Part shown: positions 59,548 to 64,000 of the stretch, in pieces | Layout: every line of letters begins with the position of its first letter | Position numbering within the stretch: the stretch's first letter is position 1 | NCBI RefSeq assembly: GCF_017654505.1 | Contig: NC_054545.1 | Location: forward strand, 8,693,927-8,757,926 | Length of the DNA stretch: 64,000 nt | Reading direction: 5' to 3' | Origin: Polyodon spathula | Lineage: Eukaryota > Chordata > Actinopteri > Acipenseriformes > Polyodontidae | Translations under genes and position numbers: made by a program | Notes under the pieces: model-generated | The model's input: the letters and a program-made list of their open reading frames with translations, nothing else | Databases searched by the model: none | Told to the model about the DNA's origin: nothing

Positions 59548-62500
59548 ATTTTTCAGTTAGTCTGAACAAATAAATGAAGACTGTTGACTTTACAAGACAA
59601 CTATCTCTGAAGTCAACTTGGGACCAGCCCTTCCTGTTTGTTAATGAGTGCAGTACGAGATAACGCTCTGAACGTGCTCCAGACAATGCCTTAACATGAG
59701 GCTGGACATTATTGAGAAACTGAAGGCTAAAAGAACCCAAAGGTTTACTTTTAAATACTGAATAGATATTTATGTTATTTTTTCTGCTGTGTTGTGGTGT
59801 ATAGCAATAATATTTTTTTGCCCTGACGATCAAGATTAGCATTTGAGAAAAAACAATAAATACATGTGAAACAAAGAAGAGATACGTTTAATTATAACAA
59901 TATTATTGTCTTGCATATAAAACAGATCAACTGCTGTGGTCACCCAGGCAGTTCTCCAATCCTGCCTTACTGTCAGCTCCTACGCCATTAATTTTATTAA
60001 TGGTTGGATAATGTGTGCTTGTACAATACAAATTACTACAGCCTGACAGAGCACTGAAAGGCTCTGTTTTTGCGCCTGACATGCATGAATAATAGAGAAG
60101 CCCACACCATCTTTTGTCCACATGACTGATCTTGTATCCTTTACACCCATGGTGCAGGCACTTGGAATGACCCGCTAGCTAAATAAACGCCTTACATTGC
60201 TGGGTTGAAAGACTTTCTGCTCTTTAATTGAAAACTGAATTGGAGATTTTTGCAGTGCCAAATTGATAATTGCCCAAAAAGTATAGATTTGGAAAGGCAT
60301 TATGATTGAGTGTCTTCATGGGGTATATTTAAAAGTGTTTAAGTGGAGGCGTAATTATCCCTCTGAGCCCTAGAAGGTCATGAGATGTTAAAGGCAAACT
60401 GGACGAAAGTAGACCGTACGTGTGAGCATAGAGTTGCTCTCAGATCTAATGTTGATATAACTGGGAAGCCCTGTTTAGTATGTGGACTTGAGACTTATCT
60501 GCAAACTGATGGATGTGATAATGGAACTGCCAGGGGAAATTTGGTCAGAGGTGTTCAAGCTGTTCTGGTGACTAGATGACACTCATTTACACGTTTAAGG
60601 CAACAGCAGTATCACTATTACACTATTTTTCATTAGTGGTAGATAAGGAGATTGCTGATGACATCATAATGGGATTAATGCGTGCCTTTTCATCTCAAAG
60701 AGAAAGTTGTTACAGAATTAGTAAGAGCTAATTCTGGTGCATTATTTGTTCACAAAGCAAAACAGATAACATTATTTACTAATCTCCAAATGTCACAAAA
60801 TGCTCATTTTATTGATAATGTAATGTTTGTTAATTGTGCAATATTTAGTATGCAATATAACAGTTTTACTTTCTGTCCTTTGCAAAGATATATGTTGCCT
60901 AACTGTTCCTGCAGTTCCGCAATTTGATCGATTCAGCACAGAAAGGTGATGTGGAAATTACCCTATACACAGATACTTTGAGTCAGACTTGAAGTGCTGA
61001 ATACTATGAGTGTCTCAGCAGTGTAAGGGCAATGAAGATGCCGTTGTCATGGTGATGGTTACCTGCCTCCAACAATGTATGTTGACACCTTGTTTGTCAT
61101 TAAAGGGGAATTAAAAAAAAAAAAAAAGGTTTAGATGCAAGAAAGTGTTCTCTTGGGTAAATATACATCAACAGCTGTGTCTTTGTTAAATGTATATCAT
61201 TAGAATGTGTATAATTATAATGTTTTTTAAATGTGTTCAGTATGCACTGTCCATTATATTTTTTGTATTGGGCGTTCTGTTGGATCATAATATTAGTTAA
61301 TATCAGATCAAATTATGCTGACCAAAAGAGTCTTTGGTTTTAAAAGTGACTCACAATTTCCTGAAAGAGGGGAGACAATGATGAGCAGGCGTTTTCAATG
61401 TACCATTCCATCTCCTAATTATACAGCGAACAGTCAGGAGCCAAGGAACACACAGCGACGGGGAAGGAACTGTACATGAAGAAATGAGAACTCTCAGAGT
61501 TCACCAATAAAAACAATGTCCTGTTAAGGATGCCTTATTTTATCATACAGTACTGCCAAAATAGACTGTAGGCTTTAAAAGTTGGAAGGGACATTTTCTG
61601 TTGTGAAACTGCATTTAATACTGTTATTAGGTACAATAAAAAGAAGATATTTTCGGCTTAACTTTGCTGACCTGTTTTGATTAACTGTTATCTTGTTATA
61701 TTTATATGTTAAAGAAAGAATATATAGTCCTATTACATCTGTATACACGTAGGCCTGGTCAGGTGTTAATAACATGTCTAGTACAAAAACCTGTAGTGGA
61801 AGGTCCAATGTAAAATATACTGGCCATTTTGCTACAGTGTTTATTATTTGTAATTTTTGGACATTTGGAAATACACTTAGCTTAGAGATCATTATAAATA
61901 TTGTTGCATTGCTCAGGAGCCCTGGATTGCAACTGGGTAGATACAATAAAAATATTAATATTCACATTTCCACATCTGTTTTGCTGTTATGTGGCAGAAA
62001 GTCAATCAAACAGATTTTCTCTTCTGAAGTTGCTCAGACATGAAGAAATGTTGTACCCCATCATCTGTTTGATAGGATAAGTCATTCAAACTGTGCGACT
62101 TGTCCAGACAAATAGTTTGAGATACACTTTTAAAACCAAATATACCAGTTTATCTATTTTATAAATCACAGAGTTTCTGTCACATCTTGTGGAGGTTAGG
62201 TATAGTTTGGGTTTGGGATATTTTGGGGCTATAATTCATGAAGTCTGGAGAGACAGGGCATATAAGTGGTCACTGTGGTCTGTTACAGCCTGGCACGGCA
62301 GTTGATTAAAAAGGTTTTGGTAGAGCAGGTCAAGTCAACCTCTCTGTGCACCATCTGTAACCTTGTGTCAAGACCAGGTTGAAAGAAATCTGGGACCTCA
62401 AGACTCAGACGTGTCTGTGCTGTCTGTTATACCATTTGTTTGCTCAAATCAGAATCCTTTAGGATAGCAATCTCATGGTGCATGCATGATGTTTTGTGAT

Positions 62501-64000
62501 GCATGCCACGGCTAAAAAAATGCTAAGTCTTAACTACCGGAACTTAAGACTTCAATGCAATTATGTGGGTCAGCTCATTTGGGTTCCCTGCTGGACGCTT
62601 GTTTGAAGTGTTCAATTTCAGTAACTTCCCTGCCAACATTTGCTTTTTCGAAAACATTCTTTAATGCTACAGCTGTTTCAAAATCTTTAGTCAGAAACAA
62701 GATGGCCTCTTTAGATACCTTGTACAATCTCTGATCTTTTACCTTTTTATCCTTGACACTATAGAATTAGTTATAGCGTAACACATATCACTCTACATGC
62801 TTAAATATAAATGACTATAGCACCATCATTGTTTTAACACTTGATAAGAGCCATTAAGTCATTCTAGATGCCAAACTGTTATACCTCATATACTACAGTA
62901 GAGGGTTATGAACATATTTGGCCACAGCTCACTTTTTGTCATTGGGTCTGTAATCTAAATGCATATATCAGTACACATAAACATGCGAGACATAAACATA
63001 TGCCTTTCGTACAACCTTGTCATTGTCACCGGTAGGTCTGTAATACCAGAATGAAGAGATAAAAGAGTCTACTGGTTATAAACAAACATCCAGAAATTAA
63101 AGTAAGGCATGCATGTTCACAGGTGGCAAGCTCAATCATTAGGTGATTTGTTCATCACCTATAACCATCCTGAAGATTCATTAAGCAGATGCCACTCCCC
63201 CACCCCCTCCACACACACTTTTCAATACACAAAGTTTTTGCTCAGGCTATTTGTCTGACTCCTAAATGAAAGGCCTTTTACAGTTTTTACTATTATATTT
63301 ATCCAATTCTGTTTTGCATATTTAATTTAATATGAGAAGACTCTTTTTGCATGTTAAAATTAAGATGTACTGTATTGATCCCATCAAAATTTAAAGGATT
63401 AATTGAATGTTGCTTTCTATTCATCAGCCTCTGTTTGTTCAGCATTCACGTATGATGTGCGCTTTTCTTTTTCATGCTTCTGTTTTTATTATGTCTGTTC
63501 TTGGTTTATTCAGCTGATTTCTAAGATGTAAGGATTTCATTTCACATCTGGCCTGTTGGCCGGAAGTCCTGGTTGTTTGACCCCAAAACCCTGAATTCCT
63601 TCTCCACAATGTTGGGAAGTGCTGGACAAACCATAGCCAAATATAATGAAAATAACTGCAAAAACAGAATATTATAATATTTTTAAATTAATTTCAAAGA
63701 CAGCAACTAACCCCACATAGACGCACAATTGGGTTAATTACTATTCCACAAGCTTGCCTTTTTAAAAAAGTTGTTATGTATGTATCCTGGCAGGAATATC
63801 ATATGCTGGACTGATTCCCTTGGAAAGTCAAATTACGATTATCATCAAAGCAAAACAACTTGGCAATAAATTACAATTAAATTATGCACAGTATGGTATT
63901 CTGTTCTGATGCACTGTGGAGAATGATAATCTGCTTCAAAACCCCAAATTGGAGAATAAGTGGGGCTACTGTTACAGTACCATTACAAAACAGTGTTCTG
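59548..64000. other. Intergenic, no gene recognised
   Basis: AT-rich sequence with a 14-bp poly(A) near 61113-61127. No coding family, RNA gene or dispersed repeat could be supported. Confidence 0.65.

Overview
The window is vertebrate nuclear DNA, most likely from a ray-finned fish. It is AT-rich, has long intergenic stretches and many TA, CA and trinucleotide microsatellites, and carries Tc1-like, 5S-derived SINE and CORE-SINE-like repeats typical of fish genomes. The one recognisable gene, DACT1, is close to the tetrapod protein over the aligned blocks. The LINE tail at about 11.6 kb resembles repeats I associate with sturgeon, paddlefish and bichir. A non-teleost ray-finned fish is therefore my best guess, but this is inference and not a firm identification.

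The only supported protein-coding gene is a complete four-exon DACT1 (Dapper homolog 1) on the minus strand. Its coding exons are 47516-47821, 44281-44413, 43214-43369 and 39983-41853. They have consensus splice sites and compatible phases (0, 1, 1), giving a 2466-nt CDS for 821 residues. The protein has the N-terminal leucine-zipper segment, the conserved Ser-rich blocks and the C-terminal PDZ ligand MTTV. A candidate poly(A) signal lies near 39.38 kb and a weak candidate TATA motif near 48.43 kb.

The 39 kb downstream of DACT1 (window left) and the 16 kb upstream (window right) appear intergenic. In mammals DACT1 borders a gene desert towards DAAM1, and a similar layout here would explain the lack of genes. 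These flanks hold repeats: an inverted pair of LINE 3'-end fragments (9.1-9.4 kb and 11.35-11.8 kb), a 5S-rRNA-derived SINE (13.1 kb), two opposite-orientation copies of a Tc1-type TIR MITE (22.8 and 37.9 kb), another TIR MITE (25.7 kb), a TIR-bounded element (31.97-32.81 kb) made of GATATC palindromes at about 20-22 bp spacing, a probable MITE (50.6 kb), a MIR-like tRNA SINE (56.5 kb) and a broken head-to-head Tc1 transposon (58.56-59.48 kb).

The most unusual object is the GATATC array. It contains 23 exact GATATC sites in 838 bp and is enclosed by near-perfect 15-bp terminal inverted repeats with a possible AAATAT target duplication.
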